Shown one piece after another: positions 10,385 through 21,234 of a stretch of DNA of 54,472 bases. The DNA lies in contig BFEA01000053.1 of the NCBI GenBank assembly GCA_003427395.1, positions 3,124,279-3,178,750 of the forward strand. The letters run 5' to 3'. The DNA comes from Chara braunii (Eukaryota > Streptophyta > Charophyceae > Charales > Characeae). The notes under the pieces are model-generated. The model did no database searches, was not told where the DNA came from, and saw only the letters and a program-made list of their open reading frames with translations. Within the stretch, counting starts at the first letter, position 1. Every line of letters begins with the position of its first letter. The translations under genes and the position numbers were made by a program.

Positions 10385-11407
10385 TGCAATACCCCGCTTA
10401 TATATGCCTATGTAGATGGCCAAGGGGTCCACCGCCGGGCCACGAAATCGGCCCCAGGCCTGACGTTGACTGAGGGGCACATAACCCCTGAAACGTAGGT
10501 TCAGAGGCCCCGCGCCGGACAGTTGACCTATGTCAACTGCCTGTCGAGATATTGAGGCCCACGAGTCTAAGTCTTCACAGCCTCATCTCAGGCCACTGGT
10601 TAAAAACACACACTTGGTGGTATGCAGGTATCCAGGTCCAAGTGGAAGTTTGTAACTGTACGAGATCCAGGCCGTCGGCTGCGAGTCAATTTGTGCCTCC
10701 ATCGGTGAGGGACGAGATGCAGGGGAACCTCGTCAACACTACTTATTGACCCTGCCCCCGGGACTCAACATTCACTCTTGCCTTGTTGACTTGACGCTTG
10801 ACGCTAGCTAGACGTTGGTGCAACACTGGCTTGACGTTGGCTGGACACTGGCACTATGAGACGACGACGACGCGAAACTGCTGCATTCGCGTGTTGGCGC
10901 CTCTCTACTCTGGCGCCAACTGTCTTTTGGATTGTTGACGTGGCGCATACCGCGCTGTCTTCTTGAGTGTTGACGTGGCGCATGCCACACTGTTTTCATT
11001 GCTGATTGGGACGCGACAAGGAGGGAGATCGTGATATGTGGGTTGATTGAGTGAGAGAGAGAGGAGACTTACCTGTTGCCGATGCCGACATTGCGCGCTG
11101 TTGTGACGTCTTCATGGGAGAATTGTGCTTACGTGACACATCGTTGTGATCGGATCTTGTCGGGCTCGTTCTATCTATGTGGAACACCCGAAGAAGGAGA
11201 GGGGAACAAGGGGCTTCTATCTATGTGGACATTGATAGATACTTTCTCTTCCACCCTCTGTCTATTCTCCCCCTCTCCTCCTTCGTCCTCTGGTTATGAG
11301 ACATTGTATCACATATCACATTTCATGATTATTGGAGACATTGATCAGCGTTGAGTTATCTTGTATTTCGACACTTGACGAGTTTCCTCCAGACTAGGTT
11401 CATTACA
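10385..11407 (+). repeat. 3' LTR of the non-autonomous element
   Basis: Direct repeat of 6,831-7,824, beginning TGCAATACCCCGC and ending CATTACA. The sequence just beyond 11,407 is the 3' untranslated region and integrase end of element B. Confidence 0.9.
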
Positions 11408-11429
11408 TCCGTATACAGTTGGCTGGTTC

Positions 11430-12664
11430 CCTTTCAAATTTCTTTCATAACTTGAGATAATATGTGGAGCAGTCTTCATTACCTTTTCTCTTGTGAACCA
11501 CGAATCTTCTTTAGGATTAGTATGATGTTTGAACCAGACACGACTGCATCTGCGGTTTTCGAGGGCGTCCCCTGCCAGGAGGCTTGGGCACAGGCATCAG
11601 CGTGTGCTCAACGATGTCGTCAGTGTCCAGGTGTCCATCCATGGTTGGGGGCAGGATTGATCTCCTTGAGGGAAACTGATCAGTTTCGGCAGAAGGAGCC
11701 AACTTGGATGTGTGGAAAACAGGGTGTGTACCAAGGTGATGAGGGATTTGAATGACATATGAAGGCCCACCTAACTGATCTCCCACAATGTCCAGTACTT
11801 CCTAGGGTCCAAAATATTGTGGCATCAGTTCTCTAGATATTCCCAATTCCTGACCCAGTTCAGATGACTTAACCCAAACTCTATTACCTACCTAAAATGT
11901 TGATAGCCATTTGTGCCTATTCTCATATGCAATCAATGCATCTTGAGCTTTCTTCCACGGCCTGCTGCAGCAACTGTTTATATTTAAAAGCAATTTTATG
12001 CTGCCTGGAGCTGTAGTGGGCTGGTTCTCGGGCAGCAAAAAGTCAAGAGCAGATATGGGCTTCCAACCAAGATGTAGCTGGTTGGGAGTCATGCTGGTAG
12101 TGTTGTGTGCACAGCGTTGTTATACAGACCGGCGATGAGAGGTAACTTCTTGTCCCAGTCATCCTGGTTCGGCTTAATATGATGCCGAAGCAAGTGCTGC
12201 ACTACACAATTTATCTGGTCAGCCTGGCCATTTGACTAAGGGTGGTTCCCTTATGTCATTTGCAGTTGCGTTCCCATTTGTTGGGCAGTACTCTACCACA
12301 ATTCGTTGGTGAACCAGACATCGCTATCGCTAACAATGGACTTGGGTAGACCAAAATCGGGTACCCAGTTATCCATAAACAACTTGATTACGTGGTCAGT
12401 CCTAGTTGTCTCAGGCATACCGATCAGTCTAGCGTACTTGCTAAATCTGTCCACAATGTCGAAGATGTGATGTTTACCACTCTTGATGGTCACGAGAGTA
12501 TCCATGAAGTCCATGGACACACTCTGACCAGGGCCTGCAGGGATAGGCAAGGGCTTGAGAAGCCCAAGTGGTGGCATGTCTCTACATACCTCTTCGCATC
12601 TTCTATCATCGTGGGCCAGTTGTCTTCTTATAACCAAAATGCCCGGTTGCATCTTGACACTCAC
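11430..12664 (-). pseudogene. pol: Integrase of element B, decayed
   Basis: Minus-strand pieces in several frames read in integrase order. PLGLLKPLPIPAGPG and MDFMDTLVT carry the first Asp; FGLPKSIVSDSDVWF carries the second. NGQADQINC has Asp where the catalytic Glu should be. Then come DWDKKLPLIAGLYNN, TPNQLHLGWKP, GPSYVIQIPHHL and a chromodomain-like end (FKHHTNPKEDSWFTREKV near 11,470-11,530). The zinc finger is eroded (near 12,606-12,700 only GHFGYKKT is clear). There are several stops and frameshifts. It is the same lineage as the integrases at 1.3-2.5 kb and 34.3-35.5 kb. Confidence 0.85.
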
Positions 12665-13409
12665 AAAAATAAACTATGCAAAGCCTCTCTAGATGGAATA
12701 CAGAAACATTTATTCCCGACCTTCTCAAGGAACAACAAGTCATCAACCAACACAAACTCATCTGATGTGGCCTTGTATTTAGCCTCAAGTTTGTGCATGA
12801 TCTCAGACATGATGGGATCCTCTCTATAGGCTTCCACCATAGACCGAGTTACATCGTCATAAATCCCAAACTCAATCACTAGCGCGCCCAGATAGTCAGC
12901 CATGCGTGATAGTGCATCAGCCACCTTGTTGTACTCCCCTTTCAGAGGATCGAGCTTGAAGGAATACATATCTATGACTTCAATCCACCTCTTGAGTGCA
13001 TCAGAGAGCACGGGTCGTGTCTTGATCAAGCAAACCAGCATTTTATAGGGCGTAGGGTTCTCGCTCATACGTGGACTTCGCTAGTTTTTGAGATGGCATA
13101 TTTTTTGCTTGTGTACTCGATCGGCCTCAATTGTTTCCCCTCCTTTTGCGCAAGGGCAGTGCCTATGCCGTATTGGTTGGCGTCTGTGGTCACAACAAAG
13201 GGCACCTCGGGATCTGGAAGTTTGAGGACTTCATAGTGCGTGAGGGCGTACTTCAATCTTTTGAAGGCTTCCTCACACTCTTCAGTCCACTCCCATGGGG
13301 TCTCAAGGCGCGTGTTGTCAGTTAGAGGAGAAGTTATAGTACCACAGTTTTTCACAAATAAACAGTAGTAGTCCGTCATCCCCAAAAATGACCTCACCTC
13401 AGTCATAGA
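12665..13409 (-). pseudogene. pol: RNase H region of element B with internal deletion
   Basis: The frame continues from RT after a single stop at 13,410-13,412: TEVRSFLGMTDYY, PWEWTEECEEAFKRLK, VVTTDANQYGIGTALAQ, RPIEYTSKK. Near 13,065 a deletion of roughly 25 codons changes frame and removes the segment with the LRTDHQTL catalytic Asp, which is present in the related copy at 35.75-36.17 kb. The frame resumes at KRWIEVIDMYSFKLD and EYNKVADALSR. So the TTDA and NKVADALSR motifs survive but the enzyme would be dead. Confidence 0.85.
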
Positions 13410-14285
13410 CTAAAATTTGCGCCAGTCATTTATGCTGGCCACTTTTGCACCACCCAGACTCAATCCATCTGCTGAAATCTCATGACCCAGATACAAGATT
13501 TTGGTGCGAGCAAACTTGCATTTTTCCAAGTTGACCTTGTACTGGTGCTGCCTTAGGAGCCCTAACACTGTCTTAACGTGCTCAGTGTGTTCCTGTACAG
13601 TCCTACTAAAGATAAGAATATCGTCGAGGTACACGACGATAAACTTGTCTAAGTAGTCATGAAAGATCTTGTTCATCCCAGGAGCATTCCATAGACCAAA
13701 GGGCATCACCAACAACTCATACAGACCGTACCTGGTCTGAGAAGTGGTTTTGTGCTGATCCTCAGGCCTAATCGCAATCTGATGGTATTCAGACTTCATA
13801 TCTATCTTTGTGGAGTACCGACATCCCTGCCCTCGATCCAAGAGGTCATCAATGTGTGGTAGGGGATCTGCGTTCTTAACAGTGATGGGATTGAGGGCCC
13901 TACAGTCAATGTACATCCTTAGGGTACCCCCTTTCTTTGGGACAAATAAGACAGGCGCACCGTAGGGGGACGTACTTGGTCGGAACCGTCTCTTCTCTGT
14001 GAGCTCCTTGAGCTGGCGACGGAGCTCATCTAACTCTGCAGGAGACATCCTGTATATCCGTCCTCGAGGTACCTTACTACTTGGAATGCCTTCAATCGCA
14101 TGGACAACCTCCCTTTCTACTACACCCCTAGGCTCCTCGAAAAGATCTGGATATTGGGATATCGCTGCTTCTATCTCTGGGTGATTCTACGGCGTCCCCT
14201 TTTTCAGAGACAAAGATTAGGTACATACCGTCCTCACGCTTTTGCGTGTAGTAGTTGTAGAAAGACGACGTGCACATGCAACCAT
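13410..14285 (-). pseudogene. pol: Reverse transcriptase of element B, catalytic motif intact
   Basis: This is the polymerase that would copy element RNA into DNA. From the ATG at 14,048 the frame is open for 212 codons: YGAPVLFVPKKGG, YIDCRALN, STKIDMKSEYHQI (catalytic Asp at residue 83), LLVMPFGLWNAP, and VVYLDDILIF (YLDD at residues 140-143), then LYLGHEISADGL. All three catalytic aspartates are present. The frame extends upstream as HPEIEAAISQYPDLF...EEP to a TAG near 14,186. Beyond that, in another frame, FYNYYTQKREDGMYL marks the protease-RT linker to about 14,285. The sequence then loses similarity, so gag and protease are missing. Confidence 0.92.
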
Positions 14286-15226
14286 AGTTGTGACTGACCT
14301 GCCGGGATGGCGGTCTGTCGGGATCAAAACGAAAGGATGAGGATGAGGGAGATGGAGATGGAGTTGGAAGGGACAGTGCAACTTTAACGCAGACTCAACA
14401 CGCACGTACTTCAAAGTGTGCAAATGAAGAATGAGGCTGAAATAAACTGCACTTGGGGTATACCCCTAACGGACTGACACTGGACTGGACTGGATTGGCC
14501 TGGTACCGACAGTGGTACCAGGCAGGACTGGAGTGAATGAATATAAGGCCTGTGGGATCAGGCCACGACCTGGTCCCACAGGCCGAACAAACAAATAGCT
14601 AGATAGCCCTGGCTGTAGGCTAGGGCAGCTAAAGGCACGCTGCACGATCCTCGGACTTGTAGTGGATCGCAAGAGCCATAAACACGCTTCCGCCGAAGTA
14701 GCAGAACTCTGCAACAAAAAACAGCCGAGAAATCTAGGATGCGGAGCAAAGTCCATGTAGAGTCCATGCGATGCAACCTAAGCTACATAATGTCAAATGA
14801 AAAGCAAATGTCTGGTATACACATCCTAAGTAACAACTGAAAATTAAATGTAGCAAGATAGAATCCTAAAGTCCTGGAGGCAATTGCCCCAGTGCTGAAA
14901 GAAAAGGTAGTAATATGTCACAAGATAATGTCGAGTCGCTGAACCACTGAGAGTGGGATGGTCTCCAAGGGGGTGAATGCAGCCTAAGAATCGAAACTCT
15001 AAAGGTCATCAAGCTCAAGGTGAGGGAGTTGTAACGAAACAAAACCTGTGACCCTAATAGATAGACCATCGAGGCGGGTAATGCTCGACAAAAGGTGAAG
15101 GCATGCAATGGCCAACACTAGGGTGATGAGGGTAGTGGGTGAGGGAAACATGCACACAACTCACTGACTAGGGTGGAAGCCAAATCTGGGAGCAGGGAAG
15201 CCAAGATAATGCTACGGTCCGAATGC
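14286..15226. other. Unassigned sequence with two perfect hairpins
   Basis: No coding frame with recognisable motifs. The segment separates element B from the host gypsy element. Its only distinct structures are the inverted repeats at 14,498-14,584. Confidence 0.5.
14498..14584. repeat. Two adjacent long hairpins
   Basis: Hairpin 1 (14,498-14,523): arms GCCTGGTACC and GGTACCAGGC, perfect 10 bp, loop GACAGT. Hairpin 2 (14,547-14,584): arms GGCCTGTGGGATCAGG and CCTGGTCCCACAGGCC, 15 of 16 paired, loop CCACGA. They lie in tandem with 23 bp between. Related wording (CCACGACCT, GGGACCAGG) recurs in the direct repeats at 51.9 and 52.6 kb. Confidence 0.85.
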
Positions 15227-15749
15227 CTATGCGATACCAAGTGAGAGCCCAAGTAAGGGAGAACCAGCTAAGCGAGAACCATCATGCGACATATACAAGG
15301 GAATGCACAAGGTAGGGTGGTGGCGTGAAGTAGTCACGTTCAAAGTAGATGAAGTCGAGAAGGTAAGTTGAAGTCTTCTAAGTGGTCGATGACGTTGATG
15401 AAGTAGGAGTCGACTCGACGTCGAAGCAGAGCCACAAAACGCTGACATCCTGAAGAAGAGTTGATGATGGAGTACCTGAAGGTGTGAGTCAGTAGGAAGA
15501 TAGTGAGTGATCAGAGTGTCCGTCGTCGAGATGTCGAGGGCGTCGACGAGTGCGCTGTGGAGGAACGAAGGCGTCCGTTTGCTGCTGAAGAACGACCTTA
15601 GAGGGGGCGGGCTGTCCTCAGCAATCTCCTCAGTCGGAGGAGGAAGAGGATTAGTCGGCTGAGTAGGAGCAGATGCCTCAGCATGACGAGCACGATCATA
15701 TGCACGCACCGGCATCCGGGCACGCTCCAAGTGCTCGAGGGGCTCGATG

Positions 15750-16974
15750 CGAAGAGGGGTATCGTTGGTAACTCGGCAAGAAACGTTGTCGGAAACAATG
15801 AACTCCTCGTGACCGTCCACCGTGATAGGTGGAGGGCGCTCATAAGGACATCCAATGAATCACCGAGACGGTTTGCGATAAGGACGCAGTACGGAGATGA
15901 TCGGACCAGCAACAATATCATAACCGACGACTTGAAGGATGCGGAATGGACCGAAGAAGCGACGCCTAAACTTGCGAAGCGTATCTGCTTCGAGTTGCAA
16001 GTGGCGTGCGTCGACCAGCACATCGTCATCTACTTTGAATGGATGATCCATTCGTGATCAGTTCGCTCGTGCGGCCATGCGAGTCTGGGAGTCAGCTAGA
16101 CTCTCGTGTGCTAGCTTCATCATCGCCGCAATGTGGGCGATCCAGTCGTCAAGCGCAGGACAACGAGTGTTTGGGCGCAACCGCGACGGTCGTAGGAAAT
16201 CCGCGGGTATGCGAGGGTGGTAGCCAAGGTCGCAATCGAATGGCAATATCCCCATGGCTGGCAAAACGGTGTGGTTGTACTCAATCTCCGCGTAGGCTAA
16301 GTGTAAGTCCCACTGCGGGTCATCCCTAATACACGTTTGGAGGATATTAGTGAGAGTTTTATTTTGTTTGAGGGTGGTAAGATAACGAGAAGCGGAGCTG
16401 GGATCCGTACACCTCATGTAGGCGTCTCTAGAATGCGCTGGTAAAGCGCGGGTTATTGTCGGAGATGATGCTCTGAGGGAAGTCGTTACCTCTCACGACT
16501 CGGCCGAAGACGATGCTGGCGACCTCACGAGCGCTAATGCGATAGAGGGAGGGAGGAGGGGAGCAACAAAATCCATCGAGATGGACTACCAGCGACCCTC
16601 AAGTATGGGTAGAGGCTGAAATAACCCATATGGAAGGTGGTTCACACTGATAATCTCCTGACAGGTAGGACACTCCTCGACGTAGACTTTGAGGAAGTCC
16701 TTGGACTTAGACGGCAAACACGAGCCAACGTCTTGTGGAATCCCATATGACCGGCAACTGCTTGGTCATTGAACTCTGCTACGACCTGGACGCGGAGTTG
16801 TTCAGTGGAGGGAACGCAGATACGTGGTTCTGGTTGACCAGATCTATCATGCCAGTACACGAGACCGTTCTCACAGAGGGAGTATGAAGGAACAGTCTTG
16901 CCACTCTGCACTATCGCATGGATGTTGTGATAATCCGGACAGTGGCAGTACTGAGTGCGATATGCGTCGATCAC
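15750..16974 (-). pseudogene. pol: Integrase of the host gypsy element, decayed
   Basis: Minus-strand order: a zinc-finger N-part (AEFNDQAVAGHMGFHKTLARV; the Cys pair is frameshifted, near 16,660-16,760), then MDFVAPL (first core Asp, near 16,560) and IISDNNPRF (second Asp, near 16,460). After a frameshift come QNKTLTNILQTCI, DPQWDLHLAYAEIEYNHT and GYHPRIPADF. The stretch that should hold the catalytic Glu (HPQTDGQTE in relatives) is garbled. The C-terminal barrel is 16,051-15,860 (VDDDVLVDARHL, FFGPFRILQVVGYD). VDGHEEFIVSD near 15,800 is the start of a chromodomain-like tail that soon loses similarity. Confidence 0.8.
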
Positions 16975-17453
16975 CGAATGATCAATGGTGGTGACCGAGA
17001 TGGCAGCAAGATGGGTGGGTTCCTGATTGTGGTCAGGACGACGGGATAAGGCATCGGCGACGCGGTTCGTTTCACCCTTGATATGCTCAGTGGTGAAACC
17101 GAACTCGGATAAATCACGCCACTAGCGTGCCTGTCGAGGGGAAAGTTTGGGCTTCATGAGGAAAAGTCTGGACAACTGAGTTGGTTGTGCGCACCGTGAA
17201 GGGTGCCCCGTGCAGATAATAACGTCAGTGTCGGGTAGCATAAACTACTACGAGAACCTCACTCTCATCGACAATGTAGTTTATCTCGACAGGCAATAGT
17301 TGACGGGAGTAGAAGGCGATCGGGCAATCCCCAACACGAGCCTCGACAGTCCCATCGTCCTTGATGGTCGGGGAATAACTGACGGGAGGACTGTCAGTGG
17401 AGGGAAGTGGTGGAAGGATAAGCGTCAGTCGATAAGTGGTGTCAGCAGGAGGG

Positions 17454-17863
17454 NNNNNNNNNNNNNNNNNNNNNNNNNNNNNNNNNNNNNNNNNNNNNNN
17501 NNNNNNNNNNNNNNNNNNNNNNNNNNNNNNNNNNNNNNNNNNNNNNNNNNNNNNNNNNNNNNNNNNNNNNNNNNNNNNNNNNNNNNNNNNNNNNNNNNNN
17601 NNNNNNNNNNNNNNNNNNNNNNNNNNNNNNNNNNNNNNNNNNNNNNNNNNNNNNNNNNNNNNNNNNNNNNNNNNNNNNNNNNNNNNNNNNNNNNNNNNNN
17701 NNNNNNNNNNNNNNNNNNNNNNNNNNNNNNNNNNNNNNNNNNNNNNNNNNNNNNNNNNNNNNNNNNNNNNNNNNNNNNNNNNNNNNNNNNNNNNNNNNNN
17801 NNNNNNNNNNNNNNNNNNNNNNNNNNNNNNNNNNNNNNNNNNNNNNNNNNNNNNNNNNNNNNN
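17454..17863. other. Assembly gap (410 Ns)
   Basis: An unbroken run of N. Its true length may differ. Confidence 1.
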
Positions 17864-18185
17864 ATGAACGGACAATCAAAATCAGGGAGGCGAAGAACCG
17901 ACGCACAAATCACCGCCTTCTTGAGGGCGTGAAAAGCATCCTCGCAGAGGGGTGTCCAAAACCATGGCGGTTCTTTCGGAGACGGGTGGAGGTAAGGACA
18001 TAGGAATAGTCGGCGTATCCTCTGATTAGGTTACTGTAGTAACTTGTGAGTCCGAGGAAACTGCGAAGTTGCTTGGTGGATGAGGGGACAGGCCACTCCG
18101 CAATAGCAGTGATCTTCACGTCGTACATGTCGAGACCCTAGTCAGACACATGGTGTGCTAAGAAGTTTACTTTGGGCTGGGCAAA

Positions 18186-18189
18186 GCGG
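18186..18189. other. Target-site duplication GCGG, left copy
   Basis: GCGG directly precedes the TG of the left LTR and is repeated at 44,810-44,813 directly after the right LTR. Gypsy elements usually make 4-6 bp duplications. Confidence 0.85.
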
Positions 18190-18571
18190 TGTCGGCGCGA
18201 ATACCCTTACAAGTGTATTTGTGCGCATTTTTGCATCTCACACAAGATGCATCTTTGATGGTACCTAAGAGAGTGCCCCATTTTTGCATAACCGCAACCA
18301 ACTTTCAGAAGTCGGGAAGCACACATGGGGTTAGATCAGAGAGTAAGTGAGCACGCACTTCGAAGGCACACGAGGTTTTTGACAAACGTCTTGTGATATA
18401 GTGAATAAATGTTATAATTATCAAACCCCGCATAACAGTGCGAGCTAGAGAAGGATTAAAAATTTGAATAGTAGTGCACCCACACTGAGAGCGCTCGCGC
18501 AGAGACCGACAATTTGATGCTCGGCGTTAAGATAAGTTATTAGAACCGTGGTCGGAGGTGAATTTGTTGAC

Positions 18572-18991
18572 TTACCTGAGACGACGCTTGGGACCACATA
18601 GTGTAAGGTGGGTTGAATACTCGGGTTGACTGTGTTTTGGTTGGGAGTAGAAGTTGGTGACAACGATCTTAGCGAGGATGGTGCGAACTGGGTATGGTAT
18701 GAGCGAAAATCGGGGTTTTCCCGACATGGGAATAATAAAGAGCGCGGTCTTTTTGAGGGAATGGCGAATAGGAGGAACTGGGTTCCTCGGCGACAGTGCA
18801 GCAAGGTGATGTGCGCGGCGACCATGAGCAAAAACGACCCCTCCACGTAGCAAGTGCTGGTGTGTAGTGGTTGTGGGATTGGCCGGTAGGCCAAGGTGTG
18901 GCCTTTGGTACAGTTGGACAGGCCTAGAAGTATGGCAGATGTTCTTTATAATGAGATCCGCACATACTACAATCAGCCATGGGCCTAGCAC
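18572..18991 (-). other. Antisense open frame shared by both giant LTRs
   Basis: An open frame of 139 codons on the minus strand starts MLGPWLIVVCADLIIK. The right LTR has the equivalent (32,294-31,833, MLGPWLVVVCADLIIK) and stays open with many amino-acid differences. Both end near CAG/GTAAGT, a strong plant 5' splice-site match. I recognise no family. Retention could reflect simple DNA similarity, so coding status is unproven. Confidence 0.25.
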
Positions 18992-19319
18992 TATAGGTTA
19001 CGATGTTCGATTTTCACTCAGCGAATACGGGGATCGAGGTCAACTGTTGGCGACACGGGAGCGACGGAGCTCGACGGAAGGAATGAAGGGGTGGAAGACC
19101 GGCAAGGCTACCCCCTTTAGTTTTGCTAACCGGTCCTGATGGCGAGCCCGCTTGGTGGGACTGCAGGAGTACCAACAGGCTCCTCCCTCTCCTCCACTTT
19201 TCTTTCTTACCCTTTCCGTTTGTTTAAATTTTTGTTGTTTGTTTTGTTTTCTTACTTTTGGCTTTATTTTAAATCCGTTTTTGTTCGCGACCCTGTCTCG
19301 ATACCGGACCAACGATGGA

Positions 19320-19392
19320 CCCAAGAGCCTAGCTCAGTGGGCACACCCCTGAACTGTGAAATGCAGACCTAAGTTTGAACTTCTCTAGAAGG
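19320..19392 (+). repeat. tRNA-derived (Pol III-like) module in left giant LTR
   Basis: TAGCTCAGTGGG at 19,330 is a perfect A-box (TRGCNNAGYNGG). 42 bp further is AGTTTGAACTTC, a decayed B-box. The A-to-B distance is that of a tRNA. The whole does not fold as a functional tRNA (no convincing acceptor or anticodon arm), so it is a SINE head or tRNA relic. Confidence 0.5.
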
Positions 19393-20913
19393 AGACAAGT
19401 AGAATATTGCAATTTGAGTGAAACACCGTAACTTTGGGTCACCTAGGCCCAGTCGACTTAATGATGATATTCCATGACCAAAGTCATGTCCTGGTCCTTC
19501 AGGGGAACCGATGGTTGACACCGGCAATGATGAGCTAACAAAAAGGGGAATCCAATACTCACCTTTTTATTCGGTTGAGGCAATATTGTCGTACCGGCCG
19601 AGAGCGGGAATTCTAATTAAAATGAGCGGACGGACAAAGAGAGAAAGGGGAAGGTTGACGACAAGATGAGAGTAGAAGTTGAAAGAAGACGGAGAGCTAG
19701 AGGGGAAGACTTAGAGTCACTTAGCTCATCCGATCCTTTTCAAAGGCGGGCAATCTAAGGTTTGAAGTTGAGCTTTTTGGCCATGGCGAGTCCAACCATA
19801 GTGTTGAAATTTGGGATTGACGAGTGATGCGAGTGATACAACAATTGGAGGTTGTACGGTATAGAAAATGAGGCGTTGTACAAAGGAAGGAGTTGGCAAT
19901 GAATCTACCCGTGTTGTAGTGACAGATTCATTCAGTATTTGCATATTTTGAGAAGGCGCGGAATGCGCACGTGTTGCTACTGATTGGGCTCTCCGCCACA
20001 TTCGTTCTTCATGATTGCGATGCTCCTATTGTGGTCGCCTACATCAAGCAGTCCATCGTCGTGGTGCTCCTTCCAAGAATAGTCGGTGGCAGTCGTTCGC
20101 GTGATGTACGTATCCTTGGTGATTGTCTGCGTCACGTAAGTAAAATTGGCGACATGAACCTGGCTAAGGTGTTAGTCAAGTACATTAGGCAGCAAAGGGT
20201 AGGAAAGATAGGGAATGGAACGCCCTTACCTCGAAGGGCGCAACAACGGGCGAGTCTTCCCATAGTCTGGTGTAAGATTGATTCACATTGCGCACACTTG
20301 GGAAGTAGTGGGACGAGCACCCACCATCGTGAGTGACGCGGCGCTCGACATTTCCAAGGAAAGGCGACTAGTCGTAATCCCGGTCCCCTCGATTGATCGT
20401 CACCCCGATCCTATAGATCACGCTCATCGTGGCGACTGTGGCCGTGAGTTATTAAGGTGGTAGTTGTGTTACTATCGGCCTCCTCGGACCTCGTAGTGGC
20501 CGATTATCTTGATGGTTTAGTCACTGCTTCGACGATCTCCCCTTACGCAATAGCTTGCCTGCTCGATCATGACCTTGTGGTGGTGCTTTGCGTAGCCATC
20601 GTCCTAATATAGGCGGCCCCCTCTTTATGCGAATGTATCTTCCCATGCTTAAGCGGAAGATACGTTTTGGTCAATGTTGGGCATAACCTCATGTATTGCG
20701 GTATGAGCATGCGTGAATAGGGTGTGAGGAGATAGCGTGCGGGAGAATGAGCATAAAGGAGAGTGGGGAGTGTTCAAGGGAAAGAAAGTAGAAGAGAAAG
20801 TGACTATCTACCTGGCCGAGGTAGCAATAAAGGTTTGATCGAAAGACGGATTGTTGACTTTAGGCTGCTCAGAGAATCGACAATGTATCAGCAAGGGAAG
20901 ATTTGTCTGTATT

Positions 20914-21216
20914 CTAATGGGCGAGTAGTGGTCGTGGCAGCATGAGATTGGAGTGAATCTTTCGGTGTTTAGAAGAAGAAACATCCCCTCTCTTTGGCGG
21001 GTTGTGACTGGCAGACGGTGGCAACCCATTGGATGATGTATCTGTTGGTGCTCTAGTAGAAGATTCACTCTCGTTTTGCATATTTGGAGGGAAGTAGTGC
21101 TCACCTGACAAGGCGAATCGGCCATATACTAACGGAGGAGTCGCTTTCAATCTGCACTTGTTGTGGGTAGAACGGTGGGCCTGGCATCCTCCCTTACGAT
21201 GACCAGTCTGATCCAA
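20914..21216 (-). other. Antisense frame with repeated HYFPP...QN...ES motif
   Basis: The minus frame starts MDQTGHRKGGCQAHRS, a Cys/His-rich start, and continues GRFALSGEHYFPPNMQNESE. The right LTR has the same frame at 39,563-39,264. A related segment (SSHYFPSVRNVNQSYTRL) lies at about 20,330-20,270 and a third, more distant one (PSQNMQILNESVTTTR) at about 19,970-19,920; all three recur in the right LTR (39.43, 38.65, 38.30 kb). They are diverged copies of one DNA segment. I know no protein family for it. Substitutions between LTR copies are often non-synonymous, so selection is not evident. Confidence 0.25.
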
Positions 21217-21234
21217 GTGTCACCCTTGTTGTCG

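Larger units (their letters stand above)
6831..11407 (+). mobile_element. Non-autonomous LTR retrotransposon (gag-protease only)
   Basis: Two direct repeats of about 1 kb (6,831-7,824 and 10,385-11,407) both start TGCAATACCCCGC and end CATTACA. They flank 2.56 kb with a PBS, a long leader containing an (AG)n tract, a broken gag with zinc knuckle, and a broken retropepsin. There is no RT, RNase H or integrase and no clear polypurine tract before the right LTR, so pol and the 3' end of the interior are deleted. The bases next to the ends (GTCCT left, TCCGT right) do not form a clean target duplication. It lies inside the 3' untranslated region of element B and is therefore younger than B. Confidence 0.85.
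6006..14285 (-). mobile_element. Ty3/gypsy element B (LTR-A family), 5' part missing, split by a nested element
   Basis: On the minus strand the order is RT (14,285-13,410), RNase H (13,409-12,665), integrase (to about 11,430), 3' untranslated sequence, polypurine tract (6,794-6,814) and 3' LTR (6,793-6,006). The untranslated region is interrupted by the complete LTR element at 6,831-11,407. The two halves were joined by comparison with the uninterrupted relative at 33.3-36.4 kb, where the same CCCTTAGCTTTGAAAGTCC block lies between integrase and LTR. No 5' LTR, gag or protease is visible to the right of 14,285. TSDs cannot be tested. Confidence 0.8.
15227..18189 (-). mobile_element. Host gypsy element, 3' half (RT C-terminal part, RNase H, integrase)
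   Basis: On the minus strand the order is RT C-terminal part, RNase H (partly lost in the N gap), H2C2 finger, integrase core and tail. The RT is cut at 18,189 after codons for RFAQPKV. The missing N-terminal portion, ending KLSKR, is found at 44,810 on the same strand. Joining across the 26.6-kb insertion, with one copy of the GCGG duplication, restores the frame. This and 44,810-48,640 are therefore one element. No LTR could be delimited at 15.2 kb. Confidence 0.85.
17225..18189 (-). pseudogene. pol: RT C-terminal / RNase H fragment spanning an assembly gap
   Basis: From 18,189 leftward on the minus strand: RFAQPKVNFLAHHVSD, a stop, then GLDMYDVKITAIAEWPVPSS and KQLRSFLGLTSYYSNLI, the standard RT-to-RNase H connection. 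The following ~137 codons are Ns. After the gap comes DGTVEARVGDCPIAFYSRQLLPVEINYIVDESEVLVVVYA, a gypsy RNase H segment with the YxxxExExLA-like pattern eroded. Structure inside the gap is unknown. Confidence 0.75.

Noticed and set aside
17225-17932. Four open frames across the gap
   Set aside because: Most of their length is N. Only the 17,225-17,430 minus frame has real RNase H similarity and is recorded as such.
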